A DNA stretch of 64,000 nt from Anadara kagoshimensis (GCA_021292105.1 CM037870.1:9645558-9709557), one strand, 5' to 3'; counted from the first letter of the stretch, positions 22,926 to 34,589 are shown. Numbers and translations are program-made. Notes: a model not told the origin generated them from the sequence alone.

Positions 22926-23234
22926 CTCTCCGCTTTAGGGAAACGCACGTATTTACCTCGTCTACATGACAAAAACACAAACACTATTTACTTAGTATAA
23001 ATTATTCTCCCTCATATACTCGTATACTCTCTCATGCAAAGTATTTTCTTAGCTTAATTTAGTAAAATATATTTTGGTCCTTTGGGTAAGTTTTCAACAT
23101 CTTCAAAATAATTTTGGTTTCATAATATTGGTCCAAGCACTACCGATGAGGAATTCCATTCCGAAACGGCCGTCTAGTGCTGTAAAAATTAAAAGTGGCA
23201 TCGCCCGAGGGTGACAAACCTTCTGAAGGGTGAC

Positions 23235-24121
23235 AATTCTGGATGTCCACATACCTAGAGGGCAATTATTATTTTATTATACCGAAACAAAGCTTACCAT
23301 GTAAAATAACACAAACAATATCTCAATTTTAAATTAAATTAAATGCTGCCAGTTTACACTTTCAACCATCGGGGGTGGGGGAGGGGGTTATGCTCGTCTG
23401 CATTTGTAGGTTTACCTCTCTTTCCGTTTCCATCAAATACATTTCCAGTTTTTCACTGAAGCTTGTCCCCTTTTTGTGTTTTCTGCATCTTTGTTATGCA
23501 TAATTTATTCCAAGTCCGCTTCCGACGAGCTGCAGAGAACGACTGGCCGCCATTGTTGTTTACCAATGACAACGCGGTTCTGTTGTACGAGTTATTTCCC
23601 TTGTACCGGGTTATCACCGGGTGATAATAGTATTATCACATGGCTGGTAGAGATTATCACATGGCTGTGAGAGGTTGTCACACGCTGACAGCGATTCTGT
23701 GGGAAACATCTCATTTATTACATGTCATGTGATTGGAAAACATCCAATGAAAAGTGTTTTAATATATGTGAGGTATAATAATTCTGAATGTCCACATACC
23801 TAGAGGGCAATTATTATTTTTTTATACCGAAACAAAACTTTCCATGTAAATTGACGCAAACAATATCTTAATTTTAAATTAAATCCAATGCTGCCAGTTT
23901 AAACTTTCACCATTGTTATTGTTTACCAAATGACAACACAGTTCTGTTGTACGAGTTGTTTTCCTTGTACCGGGTTATCACCGGGTGATAATAGTATTAT
24001 CACATGGCTGTGAGAGGTTGTCACACACTGACAGTGATTCTGTGGGAAATATTCATTTATTACATGTCATGTGATTAGAAAACATCCAATGAAAAGTGTT
24101 TTAATATATGTGAGGTATAAT
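23235..24121. repeat. Direct duplication with length difference
   Basis: Unit 1 (23235-23779) and unit 2 (23780-24121) begin with aattctggatgtccacatac or its variant and end with gtgttttaatatatgtgagg. Unit 1 has about 200 extra bases, including a G-rich run (gggggtggggg) and an additional atcacatggctg repeat. Both contain the palindrome-rich phrase ttatcaccgggtgataatag. Confidence 0.9.
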
Positions 24122-24284
24122 AAGAACTGTTATCAGATGTTTAAAGGAAAATATAACATTTGAATCTGCTAATGTTTCATGTATATTGTGCCTCTTATAC
24201 ATAGTTATAGTTTCGCTTGGAGCAAGAAATGACATCATTTTGATTAATCTAAATAAAATGTAAATATAATTACGAAGTGGTTAT

Positions 24285-24715
24285 TGCCCCGTACGTATCA
24301 ATAAGTGTGGTATCACCACGTATTTTTTATACCCGTATTTTATAGTACATGTACATGGCTTTATAACTTTACGATTGACTATAAATACACCAATTTAGTG
24401 CTAATTAAAGTATACTAGTAAATAATAGAAATTTGTCTTATATGTATCAAATAATAGATTATTTTGATAAAAAAGTTAAACTATTTTAGATCCGCCATTT
24501 TGTTTGCGTCATACGGTGGGATAGTTTTTGCAGTTCATCACGATCAAAGATTGATCATCAATCATTTAGACAGCAACTTTTTGCAAAATGCCAATAAAAT
24601 ATTGTTTTCATTCAAAATTTGACTATTTAATCCTATTCAATCGATGTATAAAGTTACATGCGTACGGTTATACGGGTATAAAAATACGTGGTAATAACAT
24701 CCGCCATTTAATTAT
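24285..24715. repeat. Nested inverted repeat
   Basis: gtggtatcaccacgtatttt ... acccgtattttatag at about 24310-24345 pairs with atacgggtataaaaatacgt + ggtaataac at about 24673-24700; flanking phrases (acgattgac and caatcgatg) extend the symmetry. Confidence 0.5.
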
Positions 24716-25139
24716 TCCTGTAGACACGTTCTTAGCCTCTAAGTTCCATACAAAGGTTTGTAATTACACATTGTACCAGTTTTAATTTTACAGCACTAGA
24801 CGGTCGTTTCGGAATACAATTCCTCATCAGTAGTGCTTGGACCAAAATTATGAAACCAAAATTATTTTGAAGATGTTGAAAAGCTACCAAAGGACCAAAA
24901 TATATTTTACCAAATTAAGCTAAGGAAATACTTTGCATGAGAGCGTATACCTTAGTTTTTGAGAAATTTCAAGGTTTAACTTGCAGGAAATTTAGACAAT
25001 TATAGTATATTTCTGACAATAATACGAAATTATTGCCTACTAAATTTGTGATATCTTCGGGGCACCAGCCACCAGCACAGATATCGGCTCAAGGGTTTAA
25101 ATTACATATTATACCAGTTTTGTAACACTGAAAATATTG

Positions 25140-25730
25140 ACAATATCTATGGCAGAGTAAATAAGGTTTAAGCTAAATACAAACTTCAAACACAAACAAA
25201 ACAGCAGCATGAACACTTACGGAGATTATAAAAGCGGAGAAGATCGCATTGTAGCGACAAAAAATATGGTATCAAAATGGGTACGCTTATCTTTACGTTT
25301 ATCCACAAGTGAAAAAAAATGACTCGAATACAAGCGAAATTATAAACTTTGGCAACAAATGTATTATATGACCATAAATGTCATTGATACATTGACGTCA
25401 CTTATGTTATGTTTAAGCATATTATACGTATGACGTCGTCCTTTGTCGGTAGGCACACCTATCATAGCGTGTGTTATTGCATTCAGTGGTTAAATATCTG
25501 ATGAATATGTTCTATAATCTGACAAATGAGCCAGAACTTTAACCAAAAATGTGATCAAAATTGCTTATAATTCCCGGTTTGATTGAAGATGTTTATCTTG
25601 TCGGTTACTATGGAAACGTCTTAGTGTAATCCATAACAAGCTACTTAAAGCCCCAAGTTTTTCCAGTTGAACAACATTGTATGTGTAAAATAAAACTAAT
25701 TATAGACCTCGATATGATACAATATTATAC
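25140..25730. other. Unassigned AT-rich stretch
   Basis: Nothing recognised; no long frame and no clear repeat. Confidence 0.5.
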
Positions 25731-25734
25731 CGTA

Positions 25735-25945
25735 GTACTAAGCCTTCCAGAGCATCCGGCCTCACTTCCCTGGTACAAGCTACCCTCAGCTTTAGAACTT
25801 GAACAGTACTACTAGTGTTATACAGTAATACATAGTGATTACCCTTCCAGAGCAACCGGCCTCACCTCCCTGGTGATAGTTCACGTTACCAGTATTACAT
25901 TTTTCACTTTGCTTTAGAATTGTGACTTTGACATTGTATGTTTGT
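25735..25945 (+). repeat. Two adjacent FB arm fragments
   Basis: Direct cores at about 25738-25775 (ccttccagagcatccggcct) and 25838-25945 (ccttccagagcaaccggcct ... agaattgtgactttgacatt). Confidence 0.6.
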
Positions 25946-25970
25946 CAATTATTAAACATCTGACCGCATT

Positions 25971-26120
25971 GTAACAACTCCTAATGAAGTTCGACGCCTA
26001 AAGAAGTCCGGACTTCATTAGGCGTTGTAGAACGGACTTCATTAGGCGTTGTAGACCGGACTTCATTAGGCGTTGTAGACCGGACTTCATTAGGCGTCGG
26101 ACTTTATTAGGAGTTGTTAC
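25971..26120. repeat. Compact palindrome with internal 24-bp repeats
   Basis: Outer ends GTAACAACTCCTAATGAAGT (25971-25990) and ACTTTATTAGGAGTTGTTAC (26101-26120) pair with one mismatch. Inside, ggacttcattaggcgttgta recurs about every 24 bases, with a shorter final copy ending in gcgtcgg. The strand can fold into a long hairpin. A related degraded copy is at 5835-5935. Confidence 0.9.
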
Positions 26121-26124
26121 ACCG

Positions 26125-26940
26125 ATGTGATTGTGATTCAAAAGATGTTAATGGTTGCTCTAATTACCCTCAAAGCCTCAAATTTAAGAATGTTTGAACA
26201 TTTTATGTGAAAAAAATAAGTCTGACATTGCTAAATAAAATTATAAGGCCGCAGTTGTAAAAGAGGCTCATCCCGTGTGATGGAGAGAAATGCTAACGAA
26301 CAAAGTAAACCATTCTTTTAATGTTTAAAAAACATAATATGTATTGAACGTTTTGATTAATATACTTTTTGAACATGTATTTTAACTTCTACTTATATAT
26401 AATTAAGGTACAATAGTTACGTTTATAATATAATGACGCCATTACACAAGAATTATATCAAAGGAATGATCATCCACGTCACATATTTTCTCAAGAGATC
26501 GGAAGTCATACGTTTTAATAAAATCATGAAAGAATTTACTTTTTTCAGAAATGAGTTTTCATTCAAGTTTAATATAATTATTGATACATAACTCAAATTT
26601 TATCTGAAATATTACCGTGTCCTACCCAGAATGTCACAGAATAATACTGGAAACTATCTGATAAAACAAGTGTTCTGTTTGCATTTAAGAAATACCTGTT
26701 ACTTAAAGCGACTATGATGTCTTCCTGATTGGCACCTCATTCTGTAGATTTGATAATCAGCTCTACTACCACTTGACTATATCCATGTACACGACACATG
26801 AATGATGTGATATTAAAAATATTATATTTACTGGGATTTAATATGAAAAGTAATCTCGGCCACATAGATTTCCGAGTTATGTTCGGGTTTTCCTGTTCTA
26901 AATATTATTATGGTATTTTTACGGAAAAGTCTGTATAACT
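26125..26940. other. Unassigned AT-rich stretch
   Basis: No recognised gene, repeat or RNA. Confidence 0.5.
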
Positions 26941-26944
26941 AGAG

Positions 26945-27125
26945 TTTCTCAACGTTAACGTTCCACGCCTGCCGTGACACGGGATATCAGTTTTGAGGGT
27001 CTTCCAAAGGACCTCGCCCGGTGGATATCATTTCTAAATGCTGAGTAAAGTCCCAACCTTTCTTCCAGTCTTGGTCAGACCCGCCCGGGATTCGAGCCCA
27101 TAACCTCGACATACGCAGATAGTTT
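26945..27125 (-). repeat. tRNA-derived SINE remnant
   Basis: On the minus strand gtcgaggttatgggctcgaa + tcccgggcggg matches a Pol III B box (GGTTCGANNCC type). It is followed by a GC-rich body (gaggtcctttggaagaccct ... cgtgtcacggcaggcgtgg) unlike the surrounding AT-rich DNA. The A-box half is missing; a GA microsatellite stands where it should be. The body resembles tRNA-SINEs common in molluscs, but I cannot assign a family without a search. Confidence 0.55.
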
Positions 27126-27126
27126 G

Positions 27127-27142
27127 AGAGAGAAAGAGATAG

Positions 27143-27198
<56 letters not shown>
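27127..27198. repeat. (GA)n microsatellite
   Basis: About 25 perfect GA units preceded by an imperfect duplicated start (agatagtttgagagag). Confidence 0.97.
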
Positions 27199-27201
<3 letters not shown>

Positions 27202-27688
27202 ATATTTTGTATATACTTTCCAAATATCTGTGGTAAAAAGGACACAAAGAGGATTTATGTCTAAGTATTTGTAGAGAGACCGAGGGAGGGATCAGTATTT
27301 TTTCTAATATGCGAACATAAGTTATTGAACTCAGCATTGGCACAAAATTACCATAAATAACATCTATAAAATAAGTTTGATTCAGTCTGCTTTCAAAATG
27401 GTTTAATTTGTATTCACGTGCATATGGAACTCTTCAATGGGGGAGGTGATAAAGTCAAGCGCTAGACGGCTTTTTCGATCTATATTTATTGACAAGCACC
27501 TGTTAAGGTATTTCCTGTAATGAATTAAACAACACGGGATGCAGAGTAAATAAGTTTTGTCTATAAAATAACTCTTAATCTTTTAAATAGGAATTTTATC
27601 AACTTATTTTATGTACTCATTCACAGGTGATAGTTTGTAAATAGCTGTAAATATGTTATTGTTTGAAACCATTTTCATCCATTGTTCA

Positions 27689-27691
<3 letters not shown>

Positions 27692-27722
<31 letters not shown>
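27692..27722. repeat. (GA)n microsatellite
   Basis: About 15 perfect GA units. Confidence 0.95.
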
Positions 27723-27725
<3 letters not shown>

Positions 27726-28009
27726 ATTTTTTCTCAAGACATAAAAAGATAAATATCCGAAATTTGCTGATGTTTTAATCAGCTTTCGTTACTTTTACTG
27801 AAAAGTCAAAATATCGGCTGAAATAAATACCATTTGCAGCTACAGAAAAAGGGTAATCAACGTTGTGGACAATCTTTACAATTCCCTTTTTGAAGAATTT
27901 TATTGCCCCCTAGTGCATGTCGGGAAATTAGCATACTGCTTTTAACTAAATTTTCTCAAAATATAATAGAAGTAGGCGATATCAAAATTATTGTGCTATC
28001 TTATATTGG

Positions 28010-28165
28010 CTGTGTACCCTTCCTAAGCACATGGCTTGAATTCCCTGGTGAAAGTTGGCATTTTAACTTAATTTGACAGTTTTCAAAGATTTTCTTTTGA
28101 GATTATTTATTATTTTGACATGGATTTATATTTATGTTATGATTATTTATTTTTGATGAGGTTTA
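28010..28165 (+). repeat. FB arm, diverged
   Basis: Direct arm: acccttcctaagcacatggc, ttccctggtgaaagttggca, ending gacatggatttatatttatg. Confidence 0.55.
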
Positions 28166-28430
28166 TAAATCAGATGTCGACCGAAACTGCAAAAGTCTTT
28201 AGAGCTGTAAAAAGCTAAATACTAGTATAGTCATTCGGATGAGACTCAAAACCGAGGTCCCGTGTCTCTGTGAATGCTAAAGACTAGAGTAAACCTCTGT
28301 GGCCGCTACAGAGGACGCTTACAACTGAAAAACGTTTGAAACAGCAACGTAAAAGTCGCCAATTACTATAATGATATAAATGTAAAGTTTAAAAATAACA
28401 TTGTCAAACTTCAGGAAAAAAGATTACCTC

Positions 28431-28434
28431 ATTT

Positions 28435-28472
<38 letters not shown>
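28431..28472. repeat. (ATTT)n microsatellite
   Basis: About ten tetranucleotide units. Confidence 0.95.
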
Positions 28473-28473
<1 letters not shown>

Positions 28474-28549
28474 CTGTCTTTGTCTCCATTAGTAGACACT
28501 ATCATAAACATTTCACATTTTATTATTTTCAGATATATTTGGTTTACAA

Positions 28550-28551
<2 letters not shown>

Positions 28552-28590
<39 letters not shown>
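28552..28590. repeat. (GT)n microsatellite
   Basis: About 19 dinucleotide units. All overlapping Cys-Val frames are artefacts of it. Confidence 0.97.
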
Positions 28591-28591
<1 letters not shown>

Positions 28592-28592
<1 letters not shown>

Positions 28593-29290
28593 TCTTATGT
28601 CATATACCCTGTTTTTTAGTTGCTCTGTCTATCGTGGTGTCCCGGTTACTCAGATACAAATTTCTGCATTTTGTGTTAAATAAGAAAAACTTACAACCGA
28701 ACTTATTTGACTTCATACAAAAATACATATACTGTATTTCCATAAATTGAGTGCACATGGTATTTATTATTTATTTTCTTTTGAATGAAAATGTTTTCAT
28801 TTAACTATCATAAAATGCATTTAAAATGTACTGACCTAACCAAATTATATTTTTAATTAAAAACATTATTGTTCAGTTCTCCTGTACATAGAGACATTTT
28901 GCGAAAATTGTGGAAACTTGATAAAGTTTATACACCAATTGAGCCTCAATTAAAGTTACATCAGGGCATTTAGGGCCAGGTAGGTCATTGTGGCTCGGGG
29001 TTTTTTCAGGTGTTATCATCATGAATATTCCAATTAAGGCATCACATTTATAGTTGTTCAGAGTAAGAAGGTACAGAAGGGATAATTATGACATAGTCAT
29101 ATTTGTTGTTTTGTTAAAAAGTTCAAAAATTGCTCTATGTACAGAACTAAATTCACTTTTGGATGAATTAAAAATATTTTTTCCTATTAGGTCAGTATAT
29201 TTTGTATCAAGTTTTGGCAAATTTTTTGTGAGTATGGTGGAAAATATGACTATATTCTTGCATTTTCCATGTGCACTGAATGTGTGGAAA
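28592..29290. repeat. Segmental duplication, copy 1 (contiguous)
   Basis: About 700 bases, beginning cttatgtcatataccctgtt and running through tactgtatttccataaat, acatcagggcatttagggcc and aggtcagtatattttgtatc. It recurs, split in two, at 31700-31836 and 32472-33020. No protein is recognised in it. Confidence 0.9.
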
Positions 29291-29539
29291 TATACTAGTT
29301 GATACTGTTTTTATATAAAATGTACATCAAGAGAGCATGCACTATAAACAAGTAGAACGCAATCAAAAGGTTTGAAAGTCGGAAAGAAAACTGTTAAATT
29401 ACTTGTAACATCAGAACAAAAACAATAGGTACAAGGGTTTCTATCTGAACGCGAATTGTGTTTCATGAACAAGTTGTTATTGTTACCAACGGCTCGGCAG
29501 ATTGGCAACAACTTAATTTTTTTTTAAAGAAAAAAAACA

Positions 29540-29960
29540 ACACACATATACAAAATGTTCATAATTATTCAGGAATTTCAATTTTTAAACTACATTCATC
29601 AAAATACTCAAAACTTCAAATATAGATTGTCAAATCCATCAGAGTTCATCTTCAGAACAAATTAACTCTTCTCAATGTCCGATTCACAATATTACATCAA
29701 TTCAATTCAGTTCGTTTTTCACTCCACAGTTCAATAATTTCACTGTATCTCAATATTACAATTCAATTTCAGTTCATTTTCCACACAACAGTTTAATAAT
29801 TTCACTGAATCATTTCACATTTCAGTTCATCAAAATCAATTCAACACAAACAACTTCAATATCAATTAAATTATCTGCATTTACACAGAATTATTCAGTT
29901 CTTTTTACATAATTCAATTCTTCAATTTATTTTCAGTTCACTGATTCATTACTGCTTGTT
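29540..29960. repeat. Low-complexity TTCA/CAATT-rich stretch with an internal imperfect repeat
   Basis: Short phrases recur (cagttcatttt, cacagttcaataatttcact, aacagtttaataatttcact), giving at least two imperfect copies of roughly 60-70 bases at about 29700-29830. Confidence 0.6.
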
Positions 29961-30409
29961 TCATGTTACAAGTTACTTTTGTTTGTCGTTTCGTGTTCTT
30001 GGTTACACTGGTTATGTCGAAGTACAGTTTAAACTAAAATAGCTTTTATCAAAAATCAGCAAGACTAATAACACAGTTTGACGGGGCTAGATTATTAAAA
30101 TCCAATGATTCAACATCACAGCTTACATTGATCCCTCTTCTGGTTTGATTTGAAATCGGCATCTAAGAAATTAGTTATAGAATTAATGACATTATTGGTA
30201 GTCATGAATTCACCGAACTGAATGATAATTATAAAGTCACTTTAATCTACGAAGTTTTGGTAATGCTTTATCATGTGTTGTTACAGCATTTTATCGGTTG
30301 CTCTAATTATTGCCAAGTGTGTGTCATAATGCTTCAATGTATGTTTCGTTCTTTACATTGACTTATTCATAGAAATATTAACATGAAGAATGTGACAATT
30401 GCTAGTAGA

Positions 30410-30850
30410 AATACACCTGCTTCTCTTGCTTATGACCCATTTGTTTTATGATAGAGCTTGTTCCAAATACAATGAAGCAAGGTTCTTACAAATAATTGTT
30501 TTGTCAGTGATTTTAAAAGCCTAGACTCACCAAGACCTCAAAAGTTTTCTGGCCGTCATCACATTGCTGTTGATATGTATAATGTATCTATCCAAAATTA
30601 CCCCGGGTACTTTTGACATGCCATATTTTCATTTTTCCGTCATTCTTAAATTTCATTTCACACGTGGCGGGTGTAGCTAGAAGTACTGGAAGTGCTTACT
30701 TTTCTGGAGCACCTGACCAGCCTATGTTCCCTCCTAGTGAAATTTCACATTTATCTTAATTTGATAGTTTATTTCACAAAGGTTTTTTTTATTCCTTAAA
30801 GGATTTTGATTAGAACATGGACCGGTAATACCATATGTGTATGTTTGATT
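30410..30850 (+). repeat. FB half-element, direct
   Basis: Inner part (tacacctgcttctcttgctt, gatagagcttgttcc), middle (ctggccgtcatcacattgct) and outer arm (cacgtggcgggtgtagctag, ggagcacctgaccagcctat). Here the order from centre to tip is easy to follow. Confidence 0.65.
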
Positions 30851-30883
30851 AAATAAGGTCAGTACTTGTCTGTCCTGAAAAAC

Positions 30884-30921
<38 letters not shown>

Positions 30922-31699
30922 AAAACCCATAAGATTCATATAAATGATCATCATTCATTCCACTCAATACGCAAATACAATAATGTAATGGTACTTTGAA
31001 CGACAAAAATCTTGTTACATGGCGAAGGCACCAGTTGCTTCAAACAACATTACACAATGTCTGTTAAAATCAGAAGAAACTATGTTTACCTATAATGATT
31101 TTTACATCATCAGACATTTTGGAATAGTTATACCATATTTCTCGAATCATAAATAATTACAGAGACAAGTTTGTGAAATGATCGACTAGTAAGCCAGATC
31201 GTGTCCTATCTCCGATTTAGTTGGAGATGTTCATCTAGTATTCACTAGCAAGCGAGAAGTGTTCCATTAAGCTTGCTAATTGAGCATTATTGTAACTGCA
31301 AAAAAGGATGGAAAAGGTATGTTTGTAGCTTTTATTAAAAACTCTGTAAAATAAACTACACGAAAGACAGAAACTCCTCAAGGGTTGTTGTTACTTTACA
31401 TATTCTTGTTCAACTGCATGGCAAAATAAGATTAGTTCTCGGATTTTTTTTTTTGCAAATTTTGGATAACTAAAAGTGCAATAAATGTGAGTGTCATGGC
31501 CGTATAAAGTCTTACGATTTTAAGCAATCTTTGGAGTTGTATGGTTGAGGACTATGATATAGTTTATTGTGGCAAACGGTTACCTGCGAAATCGTTCGAG
31601 AATATGAAATGTCTGACTTTGACAGATAATTTTCACGGTAACAAAATATTTTTGGCAAAAAGTAAAAGCACCAGTTGAACGAATTCCAATATGTGGATT

Positions 31700-33020
31700 T
31701 CTTATGTCATATACCCTGTTTTTAGTTGCTCTGTCTATCGTGGTGTCCCGGTTACTCAGATACAAATTTCTGCATTTTGTGTTAAATAATAAAAACATAC
31801 AGCCGAACTTATTTGACTCCATACAAAAATACATTTAATGTATATTTAAGTATGCATTACTGTTTAAGGTCGTGAGTTTTATGGATAACAATTTTCCTTC
31901 GCTTTGAAAGGTCGTCTGTATCACAATGCTCAATGGAATGAGACACAACCATTGCCAATAATCCTTATTGCATTATCAGACAGAACCTTATTATCAAGCT
32001 TAATGTCGATTCCATATTGTCAAGGTGGCATTAAGAACAAAATCTTGTAATGCGTGTAATATTCGCTACACTGTGATATAAGAAAGAATGGTGTGGAGTG
32101 AAGTTATGGAGTTTTACGCTCCAGTGAAAATTTTTACGTTGCTGGATGATGGAGGAATGCGGAGTGCCCGTAGAAAAGAACCGACCTTCGACAAGCTGAC
32201 AAACTTCCTAACAATAGGATAAGTACAGAGAGGAATTTGATCTTAAGCGATGAGAGGGGCATTTTACACCACTTGGCCATCGATGTCATGGATATAAGAG
32301 AATTATTTTTCGTTATATACAAATTCGTCTTGATATCGAAAGAGCAAACATACATATAGTATGGCATATTTGAATTCACGAAGATATACTAGAGGATCTC
32401 CCATTCTAGTCCCTCAGTTTTCTCCCCGAACATTGAACTGACAAACTCGATATAAATAAAAGAACCTAAATTACTGTATTTCCATAAATGGAGGGCACAT
32501 AGTTTTTATTATTATTCCTTTTAATTGAAAATGTTCCCATTAAACTATCAATAAAATGCATTTAAAATTAACTGACCTAACCACGTTATATTTTTAATTA
32601 AAACATTATTGTTCAGTTCTCCTGTGCATAGAGAAAATTTTGGAAATGTGATCAAGTTTATACACCAATTGGGCCTCCATCAAAGTTACATCAGGGCATT
32701 TAGGGTCAGGTAGGTCATTGTTGTCCGAGTTTTTTCTAGGTGTGATCATTTTGAATACATAACGTTTATAGTTGTTCCAAGTAAGAAGGTACGGAAGGAA
32801 TATTTTTGACATGATAGTCATATTTGTTATTTTTTTAAAAAGTTCAAAAATTGCTCTATGTACAGAATTAAGTTCACTTTTTCATGAGTGAGATATATTT
32901 TTTTCCTATTAGGTCAGTATATTTTGTATTAAGTTTTGACATTTTTTGTGAGTTTTTTTGGAAAATACGACTTTTTTCTTGCATGCTCCATGTGCACTGA
33001 ATTTGTGGAAGTATAGTAAA
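31700..33020. repeat. Segmental duplication, copy 2 (split by about 635 bases)
   Basis: Same orientation as copy 1 but interrupted. 31700-31836 matches 28592-28728, then about 635 bases absent from copy 1 (31837-32471) intervene, and 32472-33020 matches 28730-29290. Confidence 0.88.
32088..32222 (+). other. Short coding-like frame in the interrupting segment
   Basis: A 44-codon frame (MVWSEVMEFYAPVKIFTLLD ... KLTNFLTIG, stop TAA) inside the 31837-32471 segment has balanced composition unlike nearby noise and a basic SARRKEP stretch. I recognise no domain. It may be a fragment of a mobile-element or gene-derived sequence carried by the insertion, or chance. Confidence 0.2.
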
Positions 33021-33599
33021 CTTCTTTAACCCCACTCGAACTCTACTGTCTGCTTTATATATATCTTACTTGAATCTTAAACTAAATTCTGCAAAAGTGT
33101 AAGTTCATCTTCATCATTAGAACAAACTGTAGACTTTGTTGTTTTAATTAATGCTCCGGGCACCGTACTTTTGAGTTTTTAAATTTAATAGTGTTTTAAA
33201 AGCTATCTTAATCAAAACACAAAGTTTGTGCTCAGAGAATAAAGCGATTAAAGCGACTAATAAAAAAATTCCTCATCTGTAGTGATTAGAAAAAAATAAT
33301 GGACATGTGAATATTTTTAAAATATTGAAATGAGAAAAAAATAGGAGACCAAATTTATTTTAACAAACCATTGAAAAAGCATTTAAATTGCCGTAATACT
33401 CTAAAAATTAAGCATGCAAGAATCACTTTCTGGTATTTGCTCGGTAATTATGTCAAGAAATTAAAACATAAAATTGTTATTTAAACTGTAGCCTTTAATA
33501 AATCTATACAAATTATTAGACTGTTTGATTTGGTAATTAACCTTAATTTTCAAATTGCACTTTCGCAAATTTAGTTTGTTTTCTATGACAATTAACGCA

Positions 33600-33700
33600 G
33601 CGGAAAACCTACATCATTTCCCGGTGGAAGTTAACGTTATATTACTTAATTTGCAAGTTTTGAAAGTTTTCACCTGGTTTTGGGGATTTTGATTGAAATA
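33600..33700 (+). repeat. FB arm, 5' part of an interrupted copy
   Basis: tcatttcccggtggaagtta ... ttcacctggttttggggatt + ttgattgaaat, cut by the next element at 33701. The expected FB terminal phrase gtatgtttgt reappears immediately after it at 34283. Confidence 0.6.
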
Positions 33701-34284
33701 ACCGGCGTTGGAGATTTGAGCGAAACAATAGGACAAAAGAGCGAAAATAAACGGACGTTTGGGCGTCGAAGTAATGAACATTTGAGCGACAGAATTTTGA
33801 CCCATCTAAGCGAAATTCTAAATACATGCAATTGGTAGACATTTGAGCGACATTTTTTCTTGTACCCTGGTCACAATTGTGAATGTGGATGTAGGATTTC
33901 GAGCAGGGAAAAGGTTTTTGAAAAGCACCAAATTAAAATTTATAAAATCCATTAACAGTCTAGCACTACATTTCATAAAAGTGATAAAACTCGGTAAAAT
34001 TTACAGGATAAAGCTTAAAGTAAAATAACATATCGATTCTAGCCCGATATTTATATTCCAGGGTACATGTAAATCTGTTGCAATCGACTTCACTATTTGC
34101 ATATTTCTGATAAAACTCTCGCAAATATTCAGACTTTTCTCTCTCTACCCTTCATACGGGAGCAGAAAGTAGATTTAAACTGTCGCTTAAATGCCCATCG
34201 TAAAATAAGGTAATGTTTCAAATCTGTCGCACAAATGTCCATTATGAGTTTTTTTTTTTTTTTATTTTCGCTCAAATGTCCGGT
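33701..34284. mobile_element. Small foldback element with GACATTTGAGCGACA repeats
   Basis: Starts accggcgttggagatttgag and ends ctcaaatgtccggt, an imperfect terminal inverted repeat. Degenerate subterminal copies of (g)gacatttgagcgac occur five or so times on the left (33705-33855) and, reversed, three times on the right (34183-34284). There is no coding capacity. Subterminal repeats of this kind are typical of binding sites for a transposase supplied in trans. Confidence 0.6.
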
Positions 34285-34589
34285 ATGTTTGTGGTCAATT
34301 TACTTCTATACAAATTATATTTATAGCTAAGAAAAATTTCCCAATGTGGATGCCAAAACAATAACAATGCTTTACTTTGAAACATTTTTATTCTTGCGAA
34401 TTTAGCTATATATTGTATACCATACATGAATACTTAGACAAGTATGTTTGCAATAATTTTAGTACATTTTTGGTTTTTTGTTTGGGAAAAAAATCACTTA
34501 TTCCAGTGTCGCGGGGAAATATAAATATGGATTTTGCAGCCATATGATGGAATGTAAGTGGTCATAAAATGTATTTCAATAAATTGTTA

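Larger units (their letters stand above)
23022..24957. mobile_element. Inverted-repeat element with about 170-bp arms
   Basis: Left arm 23022-23190 (ctcatgcaaagtattttctt ... ccgaaacggccgtctagtgc + tgtaaaa) recurs reverse-complemented at 24785-24957 (tttacagcactagacggtcg ... ctttgcatgagagcgtatac). The interior of 1.6 kb contains a direct duplication (23235-24121) and a smaller inverted repeat (about 24285-24715). Solo arms occur at 5580-5765 and, much decayed, near 44660-44760. No transposase is seen; it could be a non-autonomous DNA element or a pair of inverted solo copies. Confidence 0.5.

Noticed and set aside
28401-28750. Three overlapping frames rich in Cys-Val or Tyr-Leu-Phe
   Set aside because: They are translations of the ATTT and GT microsatellites.
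32606-32821. Minus-strand 71-codon frame (PDPKCPDVTLMEAQLVYKLD)
   Set aside because: It looks somewhat protein-like, but the paralogous copy at 28.9-29.1 kb does not keep the same frame length and no family is recognised; I treat it as non-coding duplicated sequence.
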